64,000 bases of DNA from Hyposmocoma kahamanoa (Eukaryota; Arthropoda; Insecta; Lepidoptera; Cosmopterigidae), in assembly GCF_003589595.1 (NCBI RefSeq), contig NW_020654289.1, positions 6,823,692 through 6,887,691 on the forward strand. The letters run 5' to 3'. Positions 11,901 through 24,308 of this stretch are shown here, piece after piece (positions within the stretch are counted from its first letter, which is position 1; every line of letters begins with the position of its first letter). A program made the position numbers and the translations under genes. The notes under the pieces are model-generated. The model was not told the DNA's origin. It ran no database searches and saw only the letters and a program-made list of their open reading frames with translations.

Positions 11901-14007
11901 TGGGCTCGACTATGTCGGGCTTCGGGCTGGACTCGTCCGACATGGACCTGTGCCTATACGTGCGTCCCGTTGACAACCTCGAGCCGCGTGCGCACGCTCT
12001 CTTACACCTCAACTACATCCTCTCGTACATCAAGAGCTTCGACCCTAGTAAGTCTCTTAGCATCGCAATAAAAATAATGACGAATGATAGAGGCTAATTT
12101 AATTTCGTATAATAATAAAATAGAGGTGGGTAAATTGCGTTAACTCTTGGTTTACTTGCAAACTGCAGGAATTTGAACCAATTGGGTACAGGACCTTAAG
12201 TTGTGCCATGACCATTATGAATATCATGGGTCTTTTAGCTATGGTTAAAAACTGGGCTGACTGTTTCTGAATAAGTTCTATGTTTTTTTTTTATAAATCA
12301 AACAGCTTTAAAAAAAACCCTTAATGAAAAATAGGACTAAAAACATAGCCATCATTCTTCAATCGATTATATAAATCTTGTCGCTATTACGGGTAGCTTA
12401 TTTGAGAAGAATATTGGGAACAGCCATTAAAAAAAATTGTCCTTATCTAATTAGAGGTACTGGAGTGAAGATGCTATTTAGAATTAATGTATGGCACTGT
12501 CGGCCTAGACGCGGAGCTAATCCAGGCGAAGGTGCCGATCCTGAAGTTTCGCGACGCACGCAACGGTCTACAGATCGATCTCAACTGCAACAACGTCGTC
12601 GGCATCCGAAACACCAATCTGCTCTACGGCTTTTCCACAAGTCAGTCTGTTTAATTAAGTTTATTTAATTTTAGTAGGATCTTTTCTATTGTCACAAGAC
12701 AAGACTACGACGTGTTGACTACGGTCAATTAAATTTAACAAGGTATAACTTGCGCAAAGAGCAATTAACTAATAGTAGTTTGTGTGACTGTTACATAATG
12801 AAAGGAATGAAAATACGAGCATGGGTTTCATAAAAACATCTCACGAGTTTTTTAATGCCTAATTATGTACAGTTACATACACTGCTTTATCTACACACAT
12901 ATTATAAGCTCTGTGATATGTTCAGGAACCGCATGTTACGACTGGCGAATTGGCGGCAAATAAAGACTTTTGTCACGCATGTCACACAACCGTAGTTTTT
13001 ATTTTTAATTCATAGATAAATTAGAATCGGCCCCAACTACCATATCGTTCGATATCAAGTAACTTGTGAAATTGTCAAAATTGTTTACTATTTCAATAGT
13101 AAACAATTCGAATAAAACTTCATTTCGACTTCGAATTGAGGTCAAATCAAATTGTTTTGTTTTTCAGAGATGTTCGAAATTTGAATGTAATAATAACATC
13201 GAAATAAAAACTCTTTCACAGATAAGAAATGTGTTCTAACAGTTTACCTTTATGCTGGTCGTAATTTGCGGTTTTTGAACACATTATAGAGAGTTTATGA
13301 TATGTGTGTAGATAAAATAATATTTTGTCGAGCTAGTGTGTTTCGTGTTGACGCGCAGTCAGGCTTGCTTGGTCAGATGGACGGGAACGGGTGTTACGTT
13401 CGCAGTGGACTGGCGCGTGCGGCCGCTGGTGGCGCTGATGAAGCTGTGGGCGCAGGCGCACAACATCAACGACGCGCGGCAGCGGACGCTCTCGTCCTAC
13501 TCGCTGACGCTGATGGTCATCCAGTTCCTGCAGTGTGAGTATCGCGGCCGCGTCGACGTCGCCGGCGACGAGCGGAGAATGACCACATGCGTTGCAGGCG
13601 GCACGGTGCCGGCGGTGCTGCCGCGCGTCTGGCAGGCGGGCTGCGGCGGCTGGGAAGCGCTGCGAGGCACCAACCGCTTCACCCTGGCCGAGCTGTTCCT
13701 GCACCTGCTGCGCTACTACGCCGAGTTCCCCTGGGACAAGATGGCGGTGTCGGTGCGGCTGGGCCGGCCCGTGGCCGTGGCCGAGTGCCGCTGCGCGCGC
13801 GCGCACAAGAACGACCCGCACCAGTGGAAGCTGCTGTGCGTGGAGGAGCCCTTCGACCTCACCAACACGGCGCGCTCCGTCTACGACCCCGACGAGTTCG
13901 AGCGCATCGTGCGCACCTTCCGCCTGGCGCACCAGCGCTTGGCCGCCACAAGGCGGCTGGCCGACGCCTGGCCGCAGCAGGCGCCGGCGGCGGCGCCCTT
14001 GCGATGA
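8941..14007 (+). CDS. Gld2: GLD-2-type cytoplasmic poly(A) polymerase
   Basis: Noncanonical poly(A) polymerase that extends mRNA tails in the cytoplasm (GLD-2/TENT2; wispy and Gld2 in flies). Seven exons join in consistent phases: 8941-9220, 10189-10383, 11006-11124, 11870-12047, 12509-12640, 13406-13534, 13598-14007, giving about 480 residues. The start is the first ATG after the in-frame stop at 8818-8820. Residues 1-155 are Gly/Ser/Arg-rich. The nucleotidyltransferase core has the GS motif (G210-S211) and catalytic Asp222 and Asp224 in LDSSDMDL, with the third carboxylate Asp281 in LQIDLNCNN. The central domain reads MDWRVRPLVALMKLWAQ, and the PAP-associated domain follows at about 373-428 (NRFTLAELFLHLLRYY). 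No RNA-recognition motif is present, as usual for GLD-2, so a partner probably supplies RNA specificity. The intron at 13535-13597 is only 63 nt. Exons 4-7 are very GC-rich. Confidence 0.94.
10541..10735. repeat. Family H foldback repeat, copy 1
   Basis: It contains repeated direct and inverted copies of ACTTGAGTATGATTTC and CTCAAGTCCTGACTTGAGTA in intron 2 of Gld2. The same modules build the longer block at 48711-49142. Ends resembling GGGTCGTATTCCAG suggest a MITE. No coding capacity. Confidence 0.65.
11608..11686. repeat. Hairpin in a Gld2 intron with a perfect 16-bp stem
   Basis: 11631-11646 (TTTAAATGCATAATTA) pairs exactly with 11651-11666 across a 4-base loop (AGAG). Imperfect pairing extends outward (GATTAAGATT against AATCTTAGTC). 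It is probably a tiny MITE remnant. Confidence 0.6.
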
Positions 14008-14022
14008 TACCGCCTCTTTCTC

Positions 14023-14030
14023 TGTATATA
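14023..14030 (+). promoter_or_regulatory. Pumilio-type element TGTATATA just after the Gld2 stop
   Basis: It matches the PUF consensus UGUANAUA and begins 16 bases after the stop codon, so it almost certainly lies in the mRNA. Further matches at 15425-15432, 15494-15501 and 17813-17820 may or may not be transcribed. AT-rich DNA yields chance matches. Confidence 0.45.
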
Positions 14031-16675
14031 CTGTACAGTTCCAGGTCAGTCTCGCCTCGCTTCGATTCGATATTAAAAAAAATTACACACCTTTGAAAGG
14101 AACGTAATTTTCAGTCAGTGACATTTTATCATTAAAACCTATCTGAAGTCCACTAAGTGACAAATGGTCGAATATCCGTTTCAAATAGCAAAAGAGAGCA
14201 AAAAATTCTCTTTTAAGAACAGGTAAATTTAGTTAAAGTATTCGACTTATCGGAACTTACCCTAATGATGTATAGCTGAAATATTATTGAACAATTTCAA
14301 TATTCTGAAACTGAAACATATTTTGTCACTTAGCCTCGTTTTACATGACAGACCGTAGCTATGCTGAGGTGGAGATGATTCTCTTGAAACTGGCGCTGGA
14401 TTAACACAGGTGTTTGTGACGCAGGTTAAGTGGTACGGGAAAACGTGTCCGAGACCGGCTCTCGGCGCTTCCCAGTAAGGAAAGTGACGCGAAGGAGTGC
14501 GGACAAATCTGTAGGTGCTGTACGGCGTCTATCCGCCAATGCTGTATGAAATTGGCCAGCGGGCAGTCGCGCAAAATATTCCGCGCTATCGACCTCCTCG
14601 GGCTGTGATATGCGACTGATTCCCCTACAAATATGTTCTAGATATAGTGTTGACTCGTACTTAGCTGCGCCGTAGCCGGATCGCACGGCCATCGGGCGGA
14701 CTCGCGACTTCCAGTTCCTAGCTGATGCAATTACTCTCCACTACCAAGACTAGTTTCGCGATTCATATTTCTACATACCGCAAATATATTTTAGACTTAA
14801 TAGAACAAATGCCACTATGAAAAATTATATGTTTACATTCCATAGTGCCATATTGTCGAATGATTATTATTATTGGTATTGTTATTTGTAGTTGTAAGAA
14901 TTGACAGTTTCTAAACGTGCATTGTGTTCTTGATAAGCTCCTCAGAGGCAGAGTGGTGAGTCGACTTCGGCCACCGCATACGAGGAACATATTGCATGTT
15001 TAGCAATGTTTCAATACCAAAGTACGACACTCGGGCTAGAAGGCAGAGAACCTTCGCTTTAGGCCACACATAGTCATATCAGTGCAACACGAGGTTTTCG
15101 TTCTACTGGCCGGAGTGTATCATGCATCCTTCGTTGTAGCATACAAGCTGCTAGCATATCTATGAGAAGCATACACAAGACTGAACTCGCTTGTATTGCA
15201 AATACTCCTACGAACAGTCAGTAGTTAAGTTGCTAGCTAATATCGATACTGCCTGAAATTAGAAACATTCAAATACAGAATGTTCTATATTGTTCCTTGT
15301 ACATAATAGTGGTTGAACTCAATTAGAGTATCCCATGGATTTAATTTAGAGTCGAAGCGAATTATGCCTCACGATGCGTCCTACTCGTTTTTAACGTTTA
15401 TATTGTTTGTAAGTTATTTAATTATGTACATAGTAAGGATGAAGAGAGAAAAAAAGATAAATATTGAATTGTTTTAGGGTCGTGAATATTTTATGTAAAT
15501 AGTTTTGTTACGAGTAAAGAGTAAATGACAAAAAAATATATAAAAGTTAGACTATGTATGTGTATAGCGCCGTCTGGTGTATGCCTGGCGATGTAGAGCA
15601 TGAACGCAGTTCTGGCCAGGCGATGGCGACTGTTGTGCGGGGGCACGGGGCGGCGGGCGGCGAGGGAAATTCGCTGTGATATTCATCGTGCGTGTGGCAA
15701 CTCACTACGGCACGATGTTTTGAAAAGTAGTTACAAATTAAGATACGACGCAGTAAATGCAGTCATAAGGTGCTATTTGTACATGTTTTGCCTCAATTTC
15801 GCAGCTCAATACCAAATAATTCCGTAGTTGTTAGTCATAATAACTCATACGTGATCTCTCACGCTCCGATGGTGCTAGTGTGTTACTTTGCCTAAAGGAA
15901 CCAAGCTTAGCTATATTGAAATTTTAAATGTATAAGTATATTATAATTAGCACGTTCAGAATTCCTAATCGCGGTGGAGTGAAATGTAAACAAACAAATC
16001 TTGTAATTCGTATAAATCCTGCAAACTAAATCAAGTTTGTATAAATGTAACTTCATTCAGGTTGGGAATGCTGTATGCGTTGGCAGAATAGGAAATTGAA
16101 TCATTTGACGGCAACATTTACACCTCGTCCTCCGTAAGGGTTTTAACGAAACAAAACATTAACCAAAAATGAAATTTAGCTTATTGCATTTTTTACTCTT
16201 TCGTTTTAACAGTATGAACTACAACTATTTATTAAAAATATATCAAAATAATTATTTTGAAAAGAAGACATATATTTTGGCATTTACAAACACTAATTGG
16301 ATAAAAAATGAGTAGTCAGATAATTCCTAGTCGGTGCGTGTAGCCGTGTTGTGTATAGCGGGCGCGGCGCCGGCGCAGGGCGCGCGACCGCGTGGCATCC
16401 AACCGATATGTTTCAGCGATGCCACCTTCTTGTTAAGTTCGTTCGTTTCTTAGCCTGTAAAGATGAGCAATTGTTAAGTTTTATTATTTTGCTCAATTGT
16501 TATTTAACAATATGCCATCGTTTAATTCGTCCGCAGCCCACGCTCTATTAATTTTTTTTATTGAAATGTTAAACGCCTGGCGATTTTATAAACATTATGT
16601 ATAAGTTTTATATCGATTTTACATAAGAGGCACTCGGCCACGCTGAATATAAAAGTACAATAAATAAATGAATAA

Positions 16676-16875
16676 TAATTTTAAAAACGAGCTATCTTTA
16701 AGAAAAGTTATTAGAATAATATAAAAAGTGTCTCAAAAACTGTTTAATTTTTGAAAAAGATATAAAAATGATGAAGCCGATACAAAAAAAAATTATAAAG
16801 AAAAATACAAAAAAATAAAAAAACTTCAAAAATCTAAAAAAAATATAAATTTGAAAAAATATATCTGAAAAAAGC
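16676..16875. repeat. A-rich low-complexity tract
   Basis: A long plus-strand purine-rich run with many poly(A) stretches separated by single pyrimidines. Nothing else is recognisable in it. Confidence 0.6.
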
Positions 16876-17537
16876 CATTTGAATTTGACTTGGATCAGGG
16901 TCCGTGTTTATCGCATGTTTTACTTTGTTCGATTTTATTGTATGGCGACCATCTGCCTCACGCTGTTCATTTATTTGCATTCAATTATGAACATGCGAGA
17001 CATCTGTGCAACCGATATATCAGGCGGTTTTAGTCGTGGAACTAATCCGTTGTATATATCGAGTTTTAAGCGACCAGCTACAATTGCACCAGTAGCTTAT
17101 TTTTGAAACGTTCAAAATTATCATTAACCCTAGCAAGTTGGTTCGCTTTTTATCGTTTGTTGGTGCATTGGACATCCTTCATGACAATATGTATACATAT
17201 TTTTCAATGTCCTTTCTTCTATTTGCATTATAAATGCATTTCATCAAAGCAAACTGAAGTCCTCTATCGTCAATTAATTTCGTTGCGAGATTATTTTTAA
17301 TACGACAATAACGGAAAATAGGTGGTGATTGCGTGAGTCCAGCACTGCTAGTTCATTGTTTGATCTATTTTGTAATTGTATAGAGACTCAAATTAGTTCA
17401 CTCTTTATGCTGTTCCAAGTTCTCTGTCGACCTTACACATTAATTCAAAAGTCTTAAATATTGAAATAATAAAATTCAGTTTAAAAGGGATTAGTTTTAA
17501 TATTATGATATTGCATGTTTTTAATTTGAAATAATAG

Positions 17538-17771
17538 TGTGTATTAATATTATATTTAGGTACTTATTTTACTGTATAGGTTTTTTTTATAAATGTGAAT
17601 GTAAACCAACAAAAATTTATTTACCCCTTTTAAATTGACTACTTAAAAATAACTTGTGTATTAATATTATATTTAGGTACTTATTTAACTGCATAAGGTT
17701 TTTTTATAAATGTCAATGTAAAGAAACAAAAATTAAGTTACCCCTTTTAAATTGATGACTAAAATAACTTC
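17538..17771. repeat. Tandem duplication of a unit of about 118 bp
   Basis: Unit 1 begins at about 17538 and unit 2 at about 17656. Both read TGTGTATTAATATTATATTT, then GGTACTTATTT, a poly-T run, ATAAATGT.AATGTAAA, and TTACCCCTTTTAAATTGA. They differ at scattered bases and small indels. Confidence 0.85.
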
Positions 17772-18544
17772 ATAAGTCGCAGCTTGTCTCAATCACGAAC
17801 TAGATACTGGATTGTAAATAGCATATAGCCACCTAATTTCGTTTCAGTATTTCCAAACTTAGCTTAGTAAATACGCAAAATAGCACTGCCAATTCGTGAA
17901 TTTATGTGTATCATGCAGTTGTGTCCATCTATTTTTTTGTCCGTACATTTCAATTATAAAAATTGTCGTGTGTATGTTTTTGAAAACAAAAATGTATGTA
18001 CTTAATATATGCCAGAGTTGGTTCAAGGGAATAAAATGCTACATTATGGACTATACCACGTTTTGTTAGTTTCAGAAAATGTAAAAGTGTTCATTATCCA
18101 GAATTGTATTTATGTAATTATTGTATATTATATAAAACCTGTAACGTATTTTTCGCGATACCAACATATAATCGGGTTTATCCGAATATTGTTGTTTTGT
18201 AACGTTTTTGTCGCGTTTTTGACAAATTTTCTCTTGTGTTGCATTTTATTTTATTGAACACAAGCAATTTTTATTGTCGTTGTTGTACAAAGAAATTAAA
18301 TAGTTAAATATATTATACAAACTGCCAAATACTTGTTTTATTTGCAGCGGTCCCGACTACTTTATGTAGGTACTCATAGATACATCCTTTTTCAAATTTC
18401 ATACCTTTTCCAAACTCTGTAATGCTGTTTCCCTTTCCTCTGTGTTATAAATGCGAAGCAAAGCAAAAATAATGCTTATACAAAAATTCGCCTGAATTGA
18501 GCCTCTATTCCCACCTGTTCTGTTGAGTAGTTCTGTCGGCAGAA

Positions 18545-18850
18545 CTATTGGGATTGAGCCTTATATTGCGGCGGAACAGAATGAAAGCTAATTTTTCTGA
18601 TAATATTGTAAGTTTATGGCTTGGACTATTTTTTTCCATCCTCTAAGCTTTATGGCGAATCCGCGGGATGTGGCGCGAAGGTAGGCGCAGTGTGACTGTA
18701 ATGTCAAACGTGAACAAAAACTCCGCCTTTGATTCCATTCCGTGTATAAATTGAGTCGCAATATAAATTGAGCCTTAGCATTTTGAGGTTCTATTCTACT
18801 GTAAAGTTATTGAAACAGTTCACGATATAAGAACACCATGATCATTTAAG
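18545..18850. repeat. Family G repeat, second copy
   Basis: It shares with 395-1010 a block reading GCGGCGGAACAGAATGAAAGC (GCTGCGGAACGGAATGGAAGC in the first copy) and the right-hand block from ATTGAGCCTTAGCATTTTGA to TTCACGATATAAGAAC. Ends built from AATTGAGCCT and its complement suggest a non-autonomous DNA element. Confidence 0.45.
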
Positions 18851-19795
18851 AGGGAGCCGAGGAAAAATTCCTAATCTTCGATTTGATTTTAGGGGGGTAT
18901 ATCCACTTTAAAGTTAAAAATAAAATATTGTATGAGTAACTACACGATATATTCAAGCATAGACTTTAATTAGAAACAAAAAACAAAGTTTCCTCGATAC
19001 ATAAAAAGCACGAAAGGACCTCTAATTTTCACATTTTTTCGATTTATCCTCGAAATGCTACAGGTTATTAGGACAAAAATTTGATAATTAATTATATTTA
19101 CGCATGATCGACAACTGTCACTACGGATTTTTTTTAATCCCTTTAGTTTTTGAGTTATTCCGCTTAAACGAATTTAGTACTTTTAATGCGCAAAATTCAA
19201 CATCTCCTGTCGCATGTCACGCGAACTTCAGGCATATATTTGTTTCACAAATTTGGGCGGAGCCAACGTCAAAACTTTTTTGGCATGAGAGCTCTTAACT
19301 AAATGCATCGTAATGTTCCACGTCTACAACGAATATTATCCTAAAGCAATAGGCAATCGGACAATAGAAAAAAAATCACGTCACGCTTGTAAGTCAATGC
19401 GTCACGCGTTCAATTTTACATTTTGTTACGTTTGCGCGCCAATTTGTTTCTATTTAAATTTTAACATAGTTTTAGCACATTTTAGAGACTATTAAGCTTT
19501 ATTTTAGTAAAATATTATTTTTCATGGCTGTACGTATCTATTTTAGTTAATTCTAGGCACTTTCTGAAAAATTGTCCGATTCCCTATTATAATGGCTAGA
19601 TAGAATACCTTAATATCTAACTAAAACGTTAAGTTAAATGTAGTTTTATGTGTTATTAACCTCAAAAATTATTTAAAACCGAATTTAGTACCTTTGTTTA
19701 AAAAATTATACCACCATCATAACGAAGTTATAGCAATATCAAAGGTACACTCGCCGTATTGACTGTCAATATGGCGGGTGCACCTCGGATTACCA
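18851..19795. other. Gene-free AT-rich spacer
   Basis: No coding or RNA signal was recognised. The phrase TCATAACGAAGTTATAGC at about 19717 recurs near 22063, on the other side of the LINE and the retroposon, so both lie inside or beside an older repeat. Confidence 0.4.
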
Positions 19796-21400
19796 GTATT
19801 TATTTATTTATTTGGGATAACAACCGCAAATAATGATAAGTTACAAAAAAATAAATTACATATTACAAAGCCAGTAACAGTTATCCTCGATTTATACCTT
19901 AAAATAAAAACAGAGCACGGGGTGTCCATGAGTATGATAAATAATTATACAGGTTATATACATACATGTAATTGTGAAACAAATTAAGTAAATTAAATAC
20001 GTACACTTACATACAAACAATATTTACTATACACAATAAAACTTAGTATTACTAATTATTATACACTATACCTACATATGAATACAACTTAACCCAAAAT
20101 CATAAATACTTCTAACATTATAAAAATATCAAACTATAACTATAAAAGAAATTAATAAATAAATGAGCAAAATAAAATAAATTAAGTGAACCTACGCATT
20201 GCATTTGAAAATTAATTCTTTAATGTTTGACTGAAAAATTTAAAAAAAATTTACAAAGGGATCAACGTCATAGAAATATTTATTGTAACCAGTAAGTAAT
20301 CTTGTGAGCACAGAGTTTTTGCTGTAGTTTGTGCAGTGAAATGATACATGAAAAAGAGACGTACGTCTGGTACGACGGGCAGGCACTCGAAAACTTATTT
20401 GCTGTAATAAATCAGAACAGTCCAAACGACCACTGAGTACATCAAACAAAAGACCCATATCCAACAACTCACGACGCTCCAGGAGACTTAACAAATTGTA
20501 TGTGTGACAGATATCAACGTAAGGTGAATGATGATAGGTTAATTTACATTTATAATTCAAATGCTTTAGGAACCTCTTTTGAATTCGTTCAATTTGATTA
20601 ATATCAACACTATAGAGTGGCGACCATATAGGACTAGCATAGTCCAATATGCTACGGACATATGCCGAATACAATAATTTTAAAGTGATTGCACAATTAA
20701 ACGATTGACAAGTTCGTAGAACAAAGCCCAAGTTCCTAAATGCCCTGTTAGTGATACTGTTAAATTAAAATGACGAGACATAAGCATTTTGGAATCAAAA
20801 TAAACACCCAGGCACAATGTGGGTCCTCTCAATAGCGATGCCATTGAAATGGTACGGATATACAATTAAATTTATTTTACGAGTAAAACTTATACATTGA
20901 CATTTACTGGCGTTGTCTGTGATTCTGTTTTTTATAATAATTGTTTAAATCTTGTTGTAATAGCTCACAGTCAGCTGTGGATCGGACTTGCATGTAAATC
21001 TTTTTGTCGTCGGCATAGAGTAAGTTCTTAGCGTTAATTATGTGATTATTAATATCATAAATATAGGCGTTGTAAAACAGAGGTCCAAGGTGTGAGCCCA
21101 GAGGGAGGCCGGACGGAATTGTAAAATAATCGGACCTAAATCCTCCCAAGACCACAGCCTCAGAACGATTGGTCAAATAAGATCGCACCCAACGAAGTAA
21201 GTCTCCGTGGATACCTAATGTCTCTAATTTGTGGAGGAGGGTGTCGTGGTCCACACGATCATCGAAGTCAGTGTAGACCGCGTCAACCTGACCTCCATTT
21301 TCCATTTCATTTAGTAAATAATTTGCAAACACAGCCAAGTTTGAGACCGCAGAACATCCTCTAACGAACCCAGGCTGAGTCAGCGGTAACCCTGCCGCAA
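19796..21400 (-). mobile_element. Degraded non-LTR retrotransposon (jockey-like), 5'-truncated
   Basis: On the minus strand the reverse transcriptase region reads QPGFVRGCSAVSNLAVF, YTDFDDRVDHDTLLHKLETL, PSGLPLGSHLGPLFYNAYI and the catalytic LLYADDKKIY box, followed after frame changes by the thumb and connection (LKLLYSAYVRSILDYASPIW). The palm motif lacks the usual SKAF residues between DF and DRVDH, so a few codons are deleted, and PQG is PLG. An AT-rich 3' tail ends in a (TAAA)-type repeat near 19797-19812. Inactive relic. Confidence 0.85.
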
Positions 21401-21540
21401 TAACTCTGTATATATTGTTGTATTGTATTCAATAACTATAAAAACTTCTTATTTCAAAAATTTGTACCTTAATAGTAATCTAAAGTAAAGGAAACTCCAG
21501 CTCGATGTGCTGGTTAGTTTCTGAGAAATAAGACAAAATA

Positions 21541-21937
21541 TAATTGAATATCAATTCAATAAAAGTTTAAAATACAGTGAATAGCGTCATCTCTCTCCAG
21601 GGCCGGTAGCTGTAAAGATATCTAACTGGGTGATAAAACTTTCATAGATTTCTCATAGATGGCGCTACGACTAAAAAGTCGTTGAAAAACCAAATACAAA
21701 GACACGACGACAACAAGCACATAGAAAAATTCTGAGGTCCGCTGGTTCGTTCCGTGGCTTTTGTAGTTGGTATTGCGTCTGCCACGGTGTGCTAGAATAC
21801 GTCGGTTCGAATCCGGCCGGATCGAAGGAATTTTTTCTGAGTGTCGATCTTTGTATTAATAATTATAACATATTACTATATACTAGTGAAGTAATTTCAC
21901 AAAAAATAATTGAATATCAATTCAATAAAAATTTAAA
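21541..21937 (+). mobile_element. tRNA-like retroposon, family B, complete copy with terminal direct repeats
   Basis: It is bounded by a 10-bp duplication AGACAAAATA (21531-21540 and 21938-21947). Just inside, both ends carry nearly the same 32-bp sequence, TAATTGAATATCAATTCAAT followed by AAAA(G/A)TTTAAAA. The body has a tRNA-like part with a B box (GGTTCGAATCCGGCC) and an acceptor-like pairing of TTCGTTCC with GGATCGAA. No ORF. The anticodon region does not fold as a tRNA. Confidence 0.75.
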
Positions 21938-21947
21938 AGACAAAATA

Positions 21948-23570
21948 TGTTGAGATTTCAGAGTGCCGTGTGCACCTTAACGAATCCTGACATATTTGGT
22001 ACCAAAAAATGTACCAAAATTGTACTATTTAGTATTTATTCTTAGACAATTTGTACCTCTGTCATAACGAAGTTATAGCGAAATCAAAATTGTAAATATA
22101 TTCGTACATTTTTTTAAATAAATTTCCGCCATTTATTTGGATAAGCAAAGGTTCCACCGTACAGCCTCCTTATATGTCAGTATCTTTCCTTGTTTCGATT
22201 GAAAAGGTAACAAGCGCGTGTCCATTTATTGTCCATAGTTAATTCCCGAGTAAAAATATTTCAATCGAATTTGATCTTAAAACCATTGGAATAACGTATA
22301 GTTATCATAAAAAAAGTGAAAAGTTAATTTCGGGGCAAGAGGAACATACAGGTTAAGGTCAGGGGTGACAAATTAAAACATGTGTGTCTGAAAAAATGTG
22401 AATCTGATATATGTTTTTTTTTGCAGGGTCAAGAGCACGTCAAGCTTGACACTTAAGACTTAAATCCAACTCTATGCCGCTTGCGAGAAGAGAGGTCCAA
22501 AGTACAAAGTTTCAAGCTTGATGTGCTCTTAACTGTACAAAGCATAATAAAGGCATATTTTTAACCATTCGTTTACAAATCAACACATTAAGTAACTAAA
22601 GTACTTTTTAAACAACATCATAATAGAAAAACAATGTTTGGTCCAAAAATAAATTTATACTTCTAACAAAAATCTTTCAAAATTATATTTCCTAAACATT
22701 AGTTCCCCGAAAATCAGTGACTTAGAAGTTATGATTTTTTTTTGGAGTTTTTTGAAAATTTTCTTCTCTAGTCACCAAAACCATTTTGAAAACAGTTCCA
22801 AATTTGAAATTTGGTATAGAAGTAGTGTGACCACGTAGCTAACCTGCAATGAGCCATTTTTGTGTTCTTAGATTACGTCATCATTCGACTAAAATACAAA
22901 ATTTTCTAAAAATTCGTGACGGAAAAAATGTACCATCAGAATTTTGCTGTTGGCCTTAAAAACTACCTTAACATGTGTGATTGATTAGACATAAAATTGT
23001 AGTGGTGTAATTATTGTAAATTACCATAAATATAAATTACCATCTTACATACAATTAAATGTAAATTACCATCATGTGGACGAAGTCACTAAAATTTTAC
23101 CAAAATTTACGATTACTATCAAAAACGTTATTTGAACAAATTTAACTTGATGTTTAAAATCGATATAAAGTTGTGTTTGTTCGAATATGACAATATTCTA
23201 TTATAATTCTTCAAAAAGTTTGTCATCCCTGACACGGGAAGGAGGCACGTAGGTTTCTCTTACCCCGTAAGTATTAGATCCTCTTACCCCAACAATGTTT
23301 TTGGCGATTAGGATTTTGATTCGAATGAAACTCGTATTATTTGTTCTTTTTGGTCTGAGATAACTAATAAAAAGTAAAACTTACCGTTTTCTCTACGTGT
23401 TTTTCTATAAAAATAACCTCTCAAAGCAATTTTTTTCACCAAGGTCCAGCAAAGAAAAAATTACGCGCCCATCTAGTGTTTTCAGACTACGCAACTGTAA
23501 ATTTTTTTTTTCTTAAATTAGCAACATCGTAGCGAGATTCGCTCTGGACCTTTTGGAGAGAAAAGTGTCG
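21948..23570. other. Gene-free AT-rich spacer
   Basis: Nothing recognisable apart from short repeat phrases shared with the 19.7-kb region. Confidence 0.4.
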
Positions 23571-23578
23571 TTTTTATT

Positions 23579-24258
23579 TTGACTTTCAATTATTTTGTGA
23601 AATCTAGTTTAAAGTGGAATAGGATAGTATGTATTCGTATACTAGTTAACATCGAACAAACAGTGTCTTGTAAACCGTATTTTATAAAACATAAAATTCT
23701 GACAATAACTTCTATTTATGTTTTGGAGTGCTGTAAATTTGTCCTTAAACATTTTGAACTTTATTCCCCCATTACCATAGTAAAACGAAATAATCGCGGC
23801 TTAAACAAACTAAAATTACCCTTTTCTACCCTAAGTCTATATAGGACAGGATCTCACTCTATGGCAATCCAAATATTTAATGCTGTACCAAATAGTATAA
23901 AAAGTCAACCAAATATAAAAAAGTTTGAAAATCACCTCAAAAAATATCTTCTGGACAACGCATTTTATACATTACAAGATTTTTTCTCAGAAAATAACAC
24001 TCAAATACTGTACTAGTTTTGATTTGTTTAATGTAAGTTTTATTTTTGATATTGGGTAATTATATGAGAATTTTTTTTGACTATTTTAGTAATGTATAAT
24101 TTTTGACAATAAATATGACATGTAATGTAATAGATATGTAAATGGAATATTGTAAAGTGTGCTCTCTCTCAGACGTTGCAACGCCCTACCGGGGTGCTAT
24201 ATTTATAAGGAAAAAATGTAAAATTTAGATCTAAGAAAACCATGTAGCAAGCAATGAA

Positions 24259-24305
<47 letters not shown>

Positions 24306-24308
24306 ATA
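23579..24308 (+). mobile_element. LINE 3' end with reverse-transcriptase C-terminus
   Basis: The 145-residue tail (ILTITSIYVLECCKFVLKHF, then NAVPNSIKSQPNIKKFENHL) matches the C-terminal region that follows the palm in jockey/CR1-group reverse transcriptases. A 3' UTR and a (AATA)n tail end it. The catalytic half is missing, so it was 5'-truncated on insertion. Confidence 0.8.
24256..24308 (+). repeat. (AATA)n simple repeat, LINE tail
   Basis: About thirteen uninterrupted AATA units close the LINE. Confidence 0.95.

Larger units (their letters stand above)
14008..18480 (+). other. Presumed Gld2 3' UTR and downstream spacer
   Basis: No further coding exon was recognised. A locally GC-richer block at about 14400-14700 gives only unsupported ORFs. 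AATAAA occurs at 16659-16664, close to a TACAATAAATAAATG context, and could end a long 3' UTR, but several other A-rich sites exist. How far the transcript extends cannot be settled from sequence. Confidence 0.4.

Noticed and set aside
13333..13932. 199-codon open frame antisense to Gld2 exons 6-7
   Set aside because: It crosses an intron and mirrors GC-rich coding DNA. The sense strand has clear catalytic-family homology and consistent splicing, so the antisense frame is a shadow.
13592..14107. Two long alternative frames on the plus strand over Gld2 exon 7
   Set aside because: Both are Arg/Ala-rich translations typical of out-of-frame GC-rich codons.
14426..14692. 88-codon minus-strand ORF downstream of Gld2
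   Set aside because: No recognisable domain or splice partners; possibly open by chance in a locally GC-richer stretch.
19717..22080. ATAACGAAGTTAT-type phrases resembling a loxP arm
   Set aside because: Only part of a 13-bp arm matches, with an extra base and no spacer or partner arm. The phrase belongs to a diverged dispersed repeat.
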